Shown piece after piece: positions 1 to 7,611 of a DNA stretch of 64,000 nt (positions are counted from its first letter, which is position 1; the number at the start of each line of letters is the position of its first letter). The stretch is taken from the NCBI RefSeq assembly GCF_010501095.1, contig NZ_QVMP01000006.1, positions 1-64,000 on the forward strand, read 5' to 3'. Both the position numbers and the translations under genes were made by a program. This stretch comes from Dysgonomonas sp. 520. GTDB taxonomy: Bacteria > Bacteroidota > Bacteroidia > Bacteroidales > Dysgonomonadaceae. The notes beneath the pieces are model-generated. The model ran no database searches. It was not told the DNA's origin and was given only the letters and a program-made list of their open reading frames with translations.

Positions 1-13
1 TTTTAGATCAAAG

Positions 14-45
14 CCCTCATCATTTAATAAATGGTGAGGGTTTTT
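14..45 (+). terminator. Rho-independent terminator of a gene left of the window
   Basis: A 10-bp stem (14-23 with 31-40, one G-T pair) and a 7-base loop are followed directly by five T and then a T-rich stretch. The polarity fits a plus-strand transcript that begins outside the window. Confidence 0.75.
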
Positions 46-166
46 GCTTTTTATATATGTTCATTTGATAACAATTAGTAAGAGCCGGGACTAAAAAAAC
101 TGTGGATTCATGACTCTTAATCGTTTTGTATCATCTAACGTGGTAGAAGCCGAAAAAATAAAATAA

Positions 167-203
167 AGTCTGATATGATAATAAAATATCGGGCTTTTTT
201 TTA
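167..203 (+). terminator. Rho-independent terminator
   Basis: The arms 167-176 and 186-195 pair over 10 bp with two G-T pairs and are followed by a run of eight T. It lies about 120 bp after the previous terminator, so it may end a short separate RNA made from about 70-166; no ORF or tRNA is recognisable there. Confidence 0.6.
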
Positions 204-209
204 CTTTTG
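202..209 (+). promoter_or_regulatory. -7 box TAnnTTTG ahead of the Sel1-repeat gene
   Basis: TACTTTTG matches the Bacteroidetes -7 consensus and lies 43 bp before the ATG at 253. No good -33 box is visible at 19-21 bp upstream, so this is a half match. Confidence 0.4.
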
Positions 210-252
210 ATACTTGTATTGTAATCTATTTTTTTAATCTAATAATCACAAT

Positions 253-846
253 ATGAAAAAAGTATTATTGTTATGTGTTATAGTTTTCGCTTCTTTGTCT
301 ATTTGGGGGCAAGAAAGTGCAATTGAATTATATGAAAAAGGAGCTAATTTCTTTGAAAATGATAAAGTTTGCGATGCAGTTTATTGGTTCGAAAAATCAT
401 CTGAGAAAGGTTATCCTTTTGCATCGGTAATGTTAGGGTCGATCTCAAAAGATAAAAAAGATATTTCCAAAGCAATAACTTTATATAAGAAATCTCTGGA
501 GCAAGCCGAAAAATACGAAGTTCCAAATGAATTTTACGGTATTGTCGAAGGATATTTAGGCAATTGTTATTGCTGGGAATTAGAAGATGACGAACAGGCT
601 GTGTATTGGTATAAAAGAGCCGTCAAGAATGGCAATTATGATGCAATGGCAAATTTAGGGGGTATTTTGAGTGAAGGTGGAGATGGCATTGAAAAAGACG
701 GGAACACAGCTTTATATTGGCTCGAAAAAGCAAACGAGCATAAAGAGGAACTCGGATTTGGATATTATGAAAGTATTGTGGCAGTTTTAATAGTTCAATT
801 AAAAGAGGAAGGATATTCTTCTTCCAAAGCAAATATAGAAAAATGA
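253..846 (+). CDS. Secreted Sel1/TPR-repeat protein
   Basis: This is a 197-residue protein with an N-terminal signal peptide (Lys-Lys, hydrophobic core, likely cleavage after the Trp-Gly-Gln near residue 20). The mature part consists of helical-pair repeats of the Sel1/TPR type, with recurring motifs such as AVYWFEKSSEKG, AVYWYKRAVKNG and ALYWLEKANEH. Such repeats form protein-binding superhelices, in this case in the periplasm or on the surface. No catalytic motif is visible and no partner can be named. It stands alone between a terminator and dprA. The family assignment is secure; the function is unknown. Confidence 0.75.
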   Translation: MKKVLLLCVIVFASLSIWGQESAIELYEKGANFFENDKVCDAVYWFEKSSEKGYPFASVMLGSISKDKKDISKAITLYKKSLEQAEKYEVPNEFYGIVEGYLGNCYCWELEDDEQAVYWYKRAVKNGNYDAMANLGGILSEGGDGIEKDGNTALYWLEKANEHKEELGFGYYESIVAVLIVQLKEEGYSSSKANIEK

Positions 847-881
847 TGTATTTGTAATATACCCGAAAATATTAAATAAGA

Positions 882-910
882 TTTTTCAACTACTGATTCG
901 CATTATTTAA
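882..910 (+). repeat. Solo end of the MITE-like repeat (family B)
   Basis: The stretch reading TTTTTCAACTACTGATTCGC and on to 910 is nearly identical to the reverse complement of the left end of the element at 59065-59296. It lies in the spacer just upstream of the dprA promoter. Confidence 0.6.
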
Positions 911-919
911 TAAACTATC

Positions 920-927
920 TATCTTTG
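920..927 (+). promoter_or_regulatory. -7 box of the dprA promoter
   Basis: TATCTTTG is a perfect TAnnTTTG box 4 bp before the dprA ATG at 932, which implies a very short or absent leader. No clear -33 TTG is seen at the expected spacing. Confidence 0.5.
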
Positions 928-931
928 CAGA

Positions 932-2047
932 ATGAGTTTCGACGAAAAGCTTTTATATCAAATTGCTCTCACTAAAATAAATGGTGTCGGGGATATTACT
1001 GCCCGTCAACTGTTGGAGGTGATAGGCGATGAAAAAGAAATTTTCATGTCGAGCAAAAAGAACCTCATGTCTGTCAGGGGGATTGCACATTGTCTGGTGG
1101 AGGAAATACTTAATCCTGAAGTTTTAAGAAAAGCGGAAAAAGAACTCGATTTTGTTCTGAAAAATAATATCCAGACCTATTTCATTTCCGACGACAATTA
1201 TCCATTCCGTCTGAAAGAGTGTCTTGATGCTCCTGCATTGCTCTACTACAAAGGTAATGCGGATCTCAACAACACTAAGATAATCAGCATAGTAGGTACA
1301 AGGAAATCTACGAATTACGGTAATTCTTTTTGTGAAAAATTTGTTGAAGATATATCGAAAAACTTACCCCAAGCACTAATAGTCAGTGGTCTGGCGTATG
1401 GCATAGACATTCAGGCGCATAAGGCTGCATTGAAAAACAACCTCCCTACCGTTGGAGTGCTAGCTCACGGATTGGATAGAATTTACCCGTCCAGCCATAG
1501 GAATACGGCGATAGAAATGGTGAAAAATGGAGGACTGCTTACCGAATTTCCGAGCGAAACAGAGCCAGAACGATACAATTTTGTTCGTCGCAACCGTATC
1601 GTTGCCGGCATGGCTGATGCGGTTATTGTTATAGAATCGGACAAAAAGGGAGGCTCACTTATAACGGCCGAGATCGCTAATTCGTACAATAAGGATGTTT
1701 TTGCCACGCCGGGCAGAACAACCGACAAATATTCGGCCGGCTGTAATCAGTTGATAGAAGACAATAAAGCCATAATTCTGCAATCGGCCGAAAGTTTCTT
1801 ACGATTCATGAATTGGGATACTTCCAAAAAAAAGCAAGCGCAAGCGAAACAAAGACAACTGTTTTTGGACTTGTCGGAGAACGAGCAGGCTGTCTACGAT
1901 ATTCTTTTTCAGTCCGAATCGGTACACATCAACCTTCTGTCTTCTCAAGTAGAGATCAGTGTTTCCCAACTATTTCCAACTTTGCTTGAGATGGAAATGA
2001 AAGGCATCATCGAACCCCAACCCGGAGGATTATACAAATTGGTATGA
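932..2047 (+). CDS. dprA: DNA-processing protein DprA
   Basis: DprA binds incoming single-stranded DNA during natural transformation and loads RecA. The 371-residue product has an N-terminal helix-hairpin-helix-like region (residues 1-60), then the Rossmann-type DprA domain with VGTRKSTNYG (121-130), SGLAYGIDIQAH, the GVLAHGLDRIYPSSHR block, and RRNRIVAGM followed by KGGSLITAEIA. A C-terminal winged helix covers about residues 300-371. Length and domain order match the family. Its stop codon overlaps the next start as ATGA, so the two are probably translationally coupled. Competence genes are not otherwise present here. Confidence 0.95.
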   Translation: MSFDEKLLYQIALTKINGVGDITARQLLEVIGDEKEIFMSSKKNLMSVRGIAHCLVEEILNPEVLRKAEKELDFVLKNNIQTYFISDDNYPFRLKECLDAPALLYYKGNADLNNTKIISIVGTRKSTNYGNSFCEKFVEDISKNLPQALIVSGLAYGIDIQAHKAALKNNLPTVGVLAHGLDRIYPSSHRNTAIEMVKNGGLLTEFPSETEPERYNFVRRNRIVAGMADAVIVIESDKKGGSLITAEIANSYNKDVFATPGRTTDKYSAGCNQLIEDNKAIILQSAESFLRFMNWDTSKKKQAQAKQRQLFLDLSENEQAVYDILFQSESVHINLLSSQVEISVSQLFPTLLEMEMKGIIEPQPGGLYKLV

Positions 2048-3507
2048 ACACAGAATATAAATATAAAATAGACCCTACTTATTGGGTTATCGCGTGCTTA
2101 GGACTGATATACATATTATTGCCATCGACCAACAACTCGCTCGACGCATACGACTATGCTGCGTCAGCACAGGCTTTTACCGAAATATTCCGCCCTCACC
2201 ACCTGCTATATAGCATGTTTGGATATGTTTTTGCATTATTCGGAATCTCTAATATCTTGTCTGCCATGATTGCCGTAAACGCAGTTTTTGCCACCGGATG
2301 TTTGATCGTAATGCGACCTATCCTGCTCACCCTTACAAACGACAAAATGCGTTGTGCATTGTTGCTTATCCTTTTAGGTAGTTGCTTCGGATTTATGCGT
2401 TTTGCAACTGAAAATGAGACATATATTATCCCCCTGTTTTTCTCTTTGTGGGCCAGCTTAAATTATCTTAGAAACCGAAATATTTTCACTACTTCACTGC
2501 TTGCGGCAATTGCTTGCCTGTTTCATCAAATTCATTTCTTTTGGTGGCTGGGACTTATGATTTTGGCTCTAAGGACAAATGGGAAATCCGGCAAAATGAA
2601 GACTTTAATATTGTATTGTTCTGCTGCGTTAATAGTACCATTAGCATATTGTCTTGTTTTTTATTTTACCGAAAACGATAGTTCTAACATAATAGAATAT
2701 GTTTTTCATGACTATATGAAATACGATTCGGTAGAATTCACCATAAAATCGGTAACGTTACTGCTCACGCCAATTAGTTTTATACGTTCATTCATACAAG
2801 TGCATGGATATTTTCTTCTTCTGATTCTGAAATACCCATTTCTGATTATTGCGCCTATTCTCTCTGTTATTCTTTTTATTGTCGGTTGTGCCAAACTTAG
2901 AAAAGCTATATCAAAGAAGAATTCGGATCAATTTATAAAGATATTTGCTTCGGCTCACCTGATTATTTTCTTTCTGCAACTCCTTTTTGCCTTTATATCG
3001 GATGGAAACGCCGAATTTATGGTTATGCTTCCGTTTGCCCTGTGTATCTTTTTTATAGCCAATTATGATATCAAGCCGATTTGCCTTAAATATTTTTCGA
3101 TAGGAATATTGGTTTGGAACTTGTTCTTGGGAATTATTCCCGCTCATTTTATTGAATTGAGTGCAGACAAAAAGCTATGCCACTATATCGCCAAGCATCC
3201 TGCTGATTCATATCTGATAGGCGACCGTATCAAGATCGATCACATGCTGAACTATTATTATCCGCAACAAGAATTCAACTTTATCCGGCTAAAGGACGAA
3301 AATCTGGATTCAAAATTAGATTCTCTTTTGCAGACAAACGCCCAAGTCATCACCGATATGGTGAACAATACGAGTGTAATGTCTCGCTCTACAATGATCG
3401 GCGATAATAAAGACTTTCTGAAAAAATATAATACCGAAAAGATAGATAGCGTACAATACGATTTGGGAACTCTCAATATTAGCAAACTTTATCTACCTGA
3501 TCGCTGA
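2044..3507 (+). CDS. Polytopic membrane protein, GT-C/glycosyltransferase-39-like
   Basis: This 487-residue protein has about ten hydrophobic helices spread over residues 12-370 and a soluble C-terminal tail of about 110 residues. The first extracytoplasmic loop carries an acidic motif (LDAYDYA) and a nearby RPHHLLY, the layout seen in GT-C-fold enzymes that use polyprenyl-linked sugars. That similarity is by eye only; the acceptor and donor cannot be told. The ATG overlaps the dprA stop by 4 bp, so it is co-transcribed with dprA although no functional link is obvious. The convergent C69 gene ends 64 bp away. Confidence 0.6.
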   Translation: MNTEYKYKIDPTYWVIACLGLIYILLPSTNNSLDAYDYAASAQAFTEIFRPHHLLYSMFGYVFALFGISNILSAMIAVNAVFATGCLIVMRPILLTLTNDKMRCALLLILLGSCFGFMRFATENETYIIPLFFSLWASLNYLRNRNIFTTSLLAAIACLFHQIHFFWWLGLMILALRTNGKSGKMKTLILYCSAALIVPLAYCLVFYFTENDSSNIIEYVFHDYMKYDSVEFTIKSVTLLLTPISFIRSFIQVHGYFLLLILKYPFLIIAPILSVILFIVGCAKLRKAISKKNSDQFIKIFASAHLIIFFLQLLFAFISDGNAEFMVMLPFALCIFFIANYDIKPICLKYFSIGILVWNLFLGIIPAHFIELSADKKLCHYIAKHPADSYLIGDRIKIDHMLNYYYPQQEFNFIRLKDENLDSKLDSLLQTNAQVITDMVNNTSVMSRSTMIGDNKDFLKKYNTEKIDSVQYDLGTLNISKLYLPDR

Positions 3508-3571
3508 AAATAAATCAGGCACAGATAAAAATCCATGCCTGTATCTGAATAGAAAACTTATTGATTGGAAC

Positions 3572-5197
3572 TTAATACAAAACCTTATATTTATCTCCGG
3601 TTTCCTCTATCACTTTTTCATAAAACTCTTTCGGATAACCAACCCTTTGAGGTGAGGCTGCCCCGCCGTAGTCGTTTCGCTGAAACTGTCCGTCTTTTTC
3701 TTTACGAACCACTCCGTCCATATACTTAATAAGCAGGAACTCGCCAAGTTTTTTCCACCTGTCGAATGCGTATTGTGCCTGGTTTTTACTATAATTAGTA
3801 AGAATAGCCGGAGCGTCGGATAGGGAAGTTTTAGCTTCTGCTTCTATTTTTCCCTGATCGGCAAAGAATTTATTTTCAAGTTCTTGTTGAACCTTTTTCA
3901 CGTCTTCGTGCATGTAATCGTATTTTGAATACACCATATTGGCTACCCAATTGTGTATCCAGAAACTGGATGTCCACGAAAATGTATACAAATCGCCATT
4001 GCCCACTCTAAAACATTCCGGTGTTTCTGTTATTGAACAATACATAGGCGTATACACCGTATTGGCAGCATCATCCACGCCAAACCAAAGTATACCTCCA
4101 ATTGCATCAGGCAACCAAGAGCGCATTTGTGCCACAAAAACAAATCCGCTTTGTTGTGTAGCAATAGGACGTTCGTTACAATATTTTTGACCGTTCACTT
4201 CCCATTCAAGAGGCGACCAGCGATAAGGAGAATGAAACGCCCCGGCGCCAACATCATATCTCCAATCCAAGTCGGTTCCTTCATAATGGTCACGCATCAT
4301 TGCCTGCATGTCTTGCAACGAAAGTTTCCTGTCAGGCTTTACGTATAATGGCATGGGGTCTTGTGTTTCGCCCTTCGCATAAGTTACGAATTTAGCCATA
4401 TCCTTGTTATACTTGTTGAAGAAACTCCAAACACGAGCTTCGCAATAGCGTTGCCCTCCAAAATCGAGCGGATTGTAGGCCTTTGCAAAACTAAAATCTT
4501 CATCTTTTCCCGAATAGTATCCCATCTCTTTGGCAAAGGATATTACATCTTTCGAGTAAATGCAGTTCTTAGAATCCTTTAGCGGAAATTGCTGGATACG
4601 TGCCTGATTGGCATGTGCCGATATGCAATCGTCGGGAATGCGAACGGCTACCCACACAGCACCTTTTCGTCCTGTGCCTTTTCCTATCATTTCCAGAACC
4701 CATACTTCATTCGGGTCTGCAATTGTGAAAGATTCGCCACCGCTATAATATCCATATTCGGCAACCAAACCGGTCATCACTTTTATTGCCTCCTTTGCAT
4801 TTTTTGCCCGTTGCAACGTTATGTAAATGAGGCTTCCATAATCTATGATACCTGTTGTGTCTTCCAGCTCTTCCCTGCCACCAAAGGTGGTTTCGCCAAT
4901 AGCCAACTGATGTTCGTTCATGTTGCCCACCACATTGTAGGTTTCTGCCGCTTGCTTTATCTCGCCCAAATATTTACCTGTATCCCATTCGTAAACTTTC
5001 AGCATAGTTCCGGGAGCATGTTTGCCAGCCTTCCAATGATAAAGTTCTCCGTAAAGGGAATAAGAGTCGGCCGAATATGTAATCATTGTTGAGCCGTCAG
5101 TTGAAGCTGATTTTCCTACAATCAGATTTGTACAAGCAAAAATATCAATCGTATAGATTGAAAATAAAAGGAAAGTTGTTAAAATAATTTTTTTCAT
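3572..5197 (-). CDS. Secreted C69-family dipeptidase
   Basis: This 541-residue enzyme belongs to peptidase family C69 (PepD/U34), N-terminal-nucleophile hydrolases that cleave dipeptides. A signal peptide ends in IFA, followed by Cys22 in ACTNLIVG; family knowledge says this Cys becomes the N-terminal nucleophile after cleavage. Further family blocks include DGSTMITYSADS, the GGESFTIADPNEVWVLEMIGKG region and SAHANQARI. The sequence before Cys22 could be read as a lipobox, but Cys as nucleophile fits the family better. It stands alone on the minus strand; probably periplasmic or surface-exposed peptide degradation. Confidence 0.88.
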   Translation of the reverse strand: MKKIILTTFLLFSIYTIDIFACTNLIVGKSASTDGSTMITYSADSYSLYGELYHWKAGKHAPGTMLKVYEWDTGKYLGEIKQAAETYNVVGNMNEHQLAIGETTFGGREELEDTTGIIDYGSLIYITLQRAKNAKEAIKVMTGLVAEYGYYSGGESFTIADPNEVWVLEMIGKGTGRKGAVWVAVRIPDDCISAHANQARIQQFPLKDSKNCIYSKDVISFAKEMGYYSGKDEDFSFAKAYNPLDFGGQRYCEARVWSFFNKYNKDMAKFVTYAKGETQDPMPLYVKPDRKLSLQDMQAMMRDHYEGTDLDWRYDVGAGAFHSPYRWSPLEWEVNGQKYCNERPIATQQSGFVFVAQMRSWLPDAIGGILWFGVDDAANTVYTPMYCSITETPECFRVGNGDLYTFSWTSSFWIHNWVANMVYSKYDYMHEDVKKVQQELENKFFADQGKIEAEAKTSLSDAPAILTNYSKNQAQYAFDRWKKLGEFLLIKYMDGVVRKEKDGQFQRNDYGGAASPQRVGYPKEFYEKVIEETGDKYKVLY

Positions 5198-5528
5198 ATT
5201 TCGATTGTCTGATTTTATTGTCTCTTTTTTATTTTTTTATAATTATTATCGAGTGCAAAAAATGGTTTGGTGTGATGTAAGTGATTGTAAATTAGAAAGT
5301 AAATCTTTATCTGGATATTTGTGCGTTTTTGCACGATAAGAATTTATAAGAAAAACACCCCTTTTTTTTGTATGTTTTATAATATATTTTTTTGTTTGCA
5401 TAATAACTGTTAATCGATTTACTTTGTACTGATAACCTAAAAACAATCTTTTTACCTTAAATGCTAATATCTTGATTAACTCATAAGAGGAGATTCTGTG
5501 AAGAATCTCCTTTTGTATTTTCATCGGG
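5198..5528. other. AT-rich spacer with one hairpin
   Basis: This 331-bp stretch between two minus-strand genes holds no supported gene. The one clear structure is an 8-bp hairpin, GGAGATTC (5489-5496) with GAATCTCC (5503-5510), about 20 bp after the CDF transporter stop. On the minus strand it is followed by UCUUAU, a weak tail, so it may be the terminator of the CDF gene. The rest is low-complexity AT-rich sequence. Confidence 0.45.
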
Positions 5529-6455
5529 TTATATACAACATCCTTCGTCATGACCTTTCAATTTCCGCCCTTCCAATTGCAATGTTATATGTTTAATACC
5601 GGTTTTCTTTGTCAGTGCCAATAGAGCATCTTCCAGTATCTTATCCCTGTCAATATCAGGATTGACCATCATGTGAGCAGTCATTGCGGGAAATTCGGCC
5701 GTAATCATCCAGATATGGAGATCGTGAATATCAAGAACACCATCCACACCTAGTAGAATTTTTCGCACCTCAGATATACTGATATTGGAAGGTTTTCCTT
5801 CCATCAATATATTAACCGATTCTTTTATAATGTTGAAACCGCTATAAAGAACCAGAAGCGATACGATGATACTGGCTATCGGGTCGGCAATATACCATCC
5901 GAATGCCATTATCAGAATGGCTGCTGTGATAGCACCTACGGAACCCAGCAGATCGCCAATAACGTGAAGAAATGCGCTTCTCACATTCAGGTTTTCTTTT
6001 GCTTGGCCTCGAGACAGTATGTAAGCGACAACGATATTTATTATAAGCCCTGTCACTGAAATGAGCATCATGCCCGAACCCATTACTTCTACGGGTTTCG
6101 AGATGCGATGTATGGCTTCGTAGCAAATGTAGAAAGACAGGCATATAAGAATTATGCCGTTGAGGAGAGCCGCTAAAATCTCGAACCGCTTATACCCGTA
6201 AGTCTTACTTGCCGTGGCTGCCCTTGCCCCGAAAATGACCGCCGTGAGGCTCAATCCCAGAGCAACCGAATCGGAGAGCATGTGTCCGGCATCCGAGAGA
6301 AGAGCCAAACTGTCAGTATAAAGTCCTCCTAAAAATTCAACAAACATAAAACCCGTGATGAGTATGAAACTCAACATCAATGCTCTTTTGTTGGATGTAT
6401 GCGAATGGCCATGACTATGTCCGTGGCTATGGCTGTGTGAAGTATTCTGTGACAT
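5529..6455 (-). CDS. Cation diffusion facilitator (zinc-type efflux)
   Basis: This is a 308-residue CDF transporter that exports divalent metal, probably zinc, in exchange for protons. Residues 4-20 are a His/Ser/Gly-rich tail (HSHSHGHSHGHSH), typical of ZitB/CzcD-like members. Six membrane helices follow; helix 2 has the SLALLSDAGHMLSDS metal site and helix 5 HVIGDLLGS, giving HxxxD/DxxxD ligand pairs. A cytoplasmic C-terminal domain ends in a His-containing DEGCCI tail. I chose the ATG at 6455 over one at 6497 because a -7 box (6485-6492) puts transcription initiation downstream of 6497. Confidence 0.9.
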   Translation of the reverse strand: MSQNTSHSHSHGHSHGHSHTSNKRALMLSFILITGFMFVEFLGGLYTDSLALLSDAGHMLSDSVALGLSLTAVIFGARAATASKTYGYKRFEILAALLNGIILICLSFYICYEAIHRISKPVEVMGSGMMLISVTGLIINIVVAYILSRGQAKENLNVRSAFLHVIGDLLGSVGAITAAILIMAFGWYIADPIASIIVSLLVLYSGFNIIKESVNILMEGKPSNISISEVRKILLGVDGVLDIHDLHIWMITAEFPAMTAHMMVNPDIDRDKILEDALLALTKKTGIKHITLQLEGRKLKGHDEGCCI

Positions 6456-6484
6456 TTTGTTACAATTATTGATTTTGTAATACA

Positions 6485-6492
6485 CAAAAATA
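6485..6492 (-). promoter_or_regulatory. -7 box of the CDF transporter promoter
   Basis: On the minus strand this reads TATTTTTG, a perfect TAnnTTTG. It lies 30 bp upstream of the ATG at 6455 and decides the start codon of that gene. Confidence 0.5.
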
Positions 6493-6584
6493 GGCATTTT
6501 TGATGTAAAGTGTTCTTAAAAAGACAAAAAGAAAAGCATATTTAATCTAACAGGTTGTAAGGATGTTAAATCTCAATTTTTTTA

Positions 6585-6592
6585 TACTTTTG
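6585..6592 (+). promoter_or_regulatory. -7 box of the tyrosine phosphatase promoter
   Basis: TACTTTTG matches TAnnTTTG. Initiation about 6-8 bp downstream would leave the ATG at 6601 with almost no leader, which favours the second ATG at 6616. Confidence 0.5.
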
Positions 6593-6615
6593 TTACATTA
6601 ATGCAAGCTCTGTGT

Positions 6616-7167
6616 ATGAAAAAATATATTTTTATCTTATTCTTGATATTTACCGTTAATTCCATTTTCGGGCAGAGCACCCGTAAATCGGAATGGGCAA
6701 CTCCTGTTACAGGCATATCTCTAAAAAACATGTATAAGGTAGACAAAGGCGTCTATCGTTCGGCTCAACCGTCGGAGAAAAATTTTCTGGAATTGAAAAA
6801 TTTCGGAATAAAGGAGGTGCTCAATCTACGAAGCTATCATAGCGACAGGGATGAAAACGAGAAAGCCAAGCTTATTCTTCACAGGGTAAAAATGGATGCT
6901 CATGATATAGATACAGACGAAGTGATAGCAGCTCTGCGTATCATAAAGAACAGGAAGGGGAGCATTCTGATTCATTGCAAGCATGGTTCGGACAGAACCG
7001 GGTTGATTGTGGCTATGTACAGGATTGTTTTTCAGAACTGGAGTAAGAAAAAAGCAATTGACGAAATGAAAAACGGTGGCTATGGGCATCATTCCATATT
7101 CAGGAATATTCCGTCGTATATCAACAAAATTAATGTTTCGAAAATCAAGAAGGAACTAAATAATTAA
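6616..7167 (+). CDS. Secreted dual-specificity/tyrosine phosphatase
   Basis: The product is a 183-residue Cys-based protein phosphatase. A signal peptide (KKYIFILFLIFTVNSIFGQ) is followed by an N-terminal YRSAQPSE motif and the signature HCKHGSDRTG, placing the nucleophile at Cys121 and the P-loop Arg at Arg127. An upstream general acid is likely among Asp113-Asp116 region residues. It probably acts in the periplasm; the substrate (phosphotyrosine protein, polyphosphate or lipid phosphate) cannot be told. An in-frame ATG at 6601 would add five residues, but the signal peptide starts cleanly at 6616. It is a monocistronic gene divergent from the CDF transporter. Confidence 0.85.
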   Translation: MKKYIFILFLIFTVNSIFGQSTRKSEWATPVTGISLKNMYKVDKGVYRSAQPSEKNFLELKNFGIKEVLNLRSYHSDRDENEKAKLILHRVKMDAHDIDTDEVIAALRIIKNRKGSILIHCKHGSDRTGLIVAMYRIVFQNWSKKKAIDEMKNGGYGHHSIFRNIPSYINKINVSKIKKELNN

Positions 7168-7197
7168 TACGAAGCAGTTGCTGAAAAACAGGTTGAA
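7168..7197 (-). repeat. Solo end of the MITE-like repeat (family B)
   Basis: Read on the minus strand, this contains TTTTTCAGCAACTGCTTCGT, matching the copy at 19670-19688 (TTTTCAGCAACTGATTCG). It lies directly after the phosphatase stop codon. The remainder of 7198-7345 shows nothing else recognisable. Confidence 0.5.
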
Positions 7198-7345
7198 TTT
7201 AAACCAACTATTTTGTGACAGCAATTCCAAATATTCTTATTTTTCAGACAAAAGGACTCTTGTAAGATGATTGAGTGAAATTTCAAACAAACACGGCAGC
7301 AAATTGTCATTTATGAAATTTATATTGCTAAAAAGTGTAATTTTG

Positions 7346-7376
7346 TTTGTGTATTTCGGATAAATACATAACTTTG
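7346..7376 (+). promoter_or_regulatory. Promoter of the leucine operon
   Basis: The -33 TTTG (7346-7349) and -7 TAACTTTG (7369-7376) are separated by exactly 19 bp, a full Bacteroidetes housekeeping promoter. Initiation is expected near 7383, about 20 bp before the leader peptide ATG. Confidence 0.8.
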
Positions 7377-7404
7377 CATCACCATAATTAAAGCAAAAAG
7401 ATAT

Positions 7405-7479
7405 ATGTCACTTTTTTCTAACATTATTAGCATTATTATTCTCCTCTGGAAAACTCCTGGGGTGAATGTTGCTATGTAG
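7405..7479 (+). CDS. Branched-chain amino acid leader peptide (leu attenuator)
   Basis: This short ORF encodes 24 residues (MSLFSNIISIIILLWKTPGV followed by NVAM). Ten of the 24 are branched-chain residues: five Ile (all ATT), three Leu and two Val, with the cluster IISIIILL at residues 7-14. It begins about 20 bp after a well-formed promoter and its stop lies 23 bp before a strong intrinsic terminator that precedes leuA. This is the architecture of ribosome-mediated attenuation: stalling at Ile/Leu codons when charged tRNA is scarce should prevent the terminator from forming. An alternative antiterminator pairing was not convincingly identified by eye. Ile richness fits an operon that also holds a citramalate-synthase-like gene. 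Confidence 0.75.
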   Translation: MSLFSNIISIIILLWKTPGVNVAM

Positions 7480-7502
7480 TTAGATGTGCGAAAAATAACG
7501 AA

Positions 7503-7535
7503 AGCCTTTCTCCCAAAATGAGAAAGGCTTTTTTT
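7503..7535 (+). terminator. Attenuator terminator of the leu operon
   Basis: A perfect 10-bp stem AGCCTTTCTC (7503-7512) with GAGAAAGGCT (7520-7529), a 7-base loop and seven T. It lies between the leader peptide and leuA, with the leuA start 77 bp further on, so readthrough must be regulated. Confidence 0.85.
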
Positions 7536-7611
7536 GTTAGATATAGCTGCGAAAAAGCATCTCGAAATAGTGACGACAGGCTGGGAAATAAACAAAAAAA
7601 AATATTTGAGA

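Noticed and set aside
83-160. Possible tRNA in the left spacer
   Set aside because: No T-loop GTTCRA, no acceptor pairing and no anticodon arm could be fitted.
5165-5197. Lipobox reading of the C69 peptidase N-terminus (IFAC)
   Set aside because: In this family the same Cys is the N-terminal nucleophile, so lipidation would destroy activity.
5246-5551. A 101-codon minus-strand frame after the CDF transporter
   Set aside because: It overlaps the transporter's end, is basic and low in complexity, and has no domain or promoter; it is treated as spacer.
7534-7611. Extension of leuA to an upstream start at 7534
   Set aside because: It would begin within the terminator T run and has no similarity to LeuA; the family start is at 7612.
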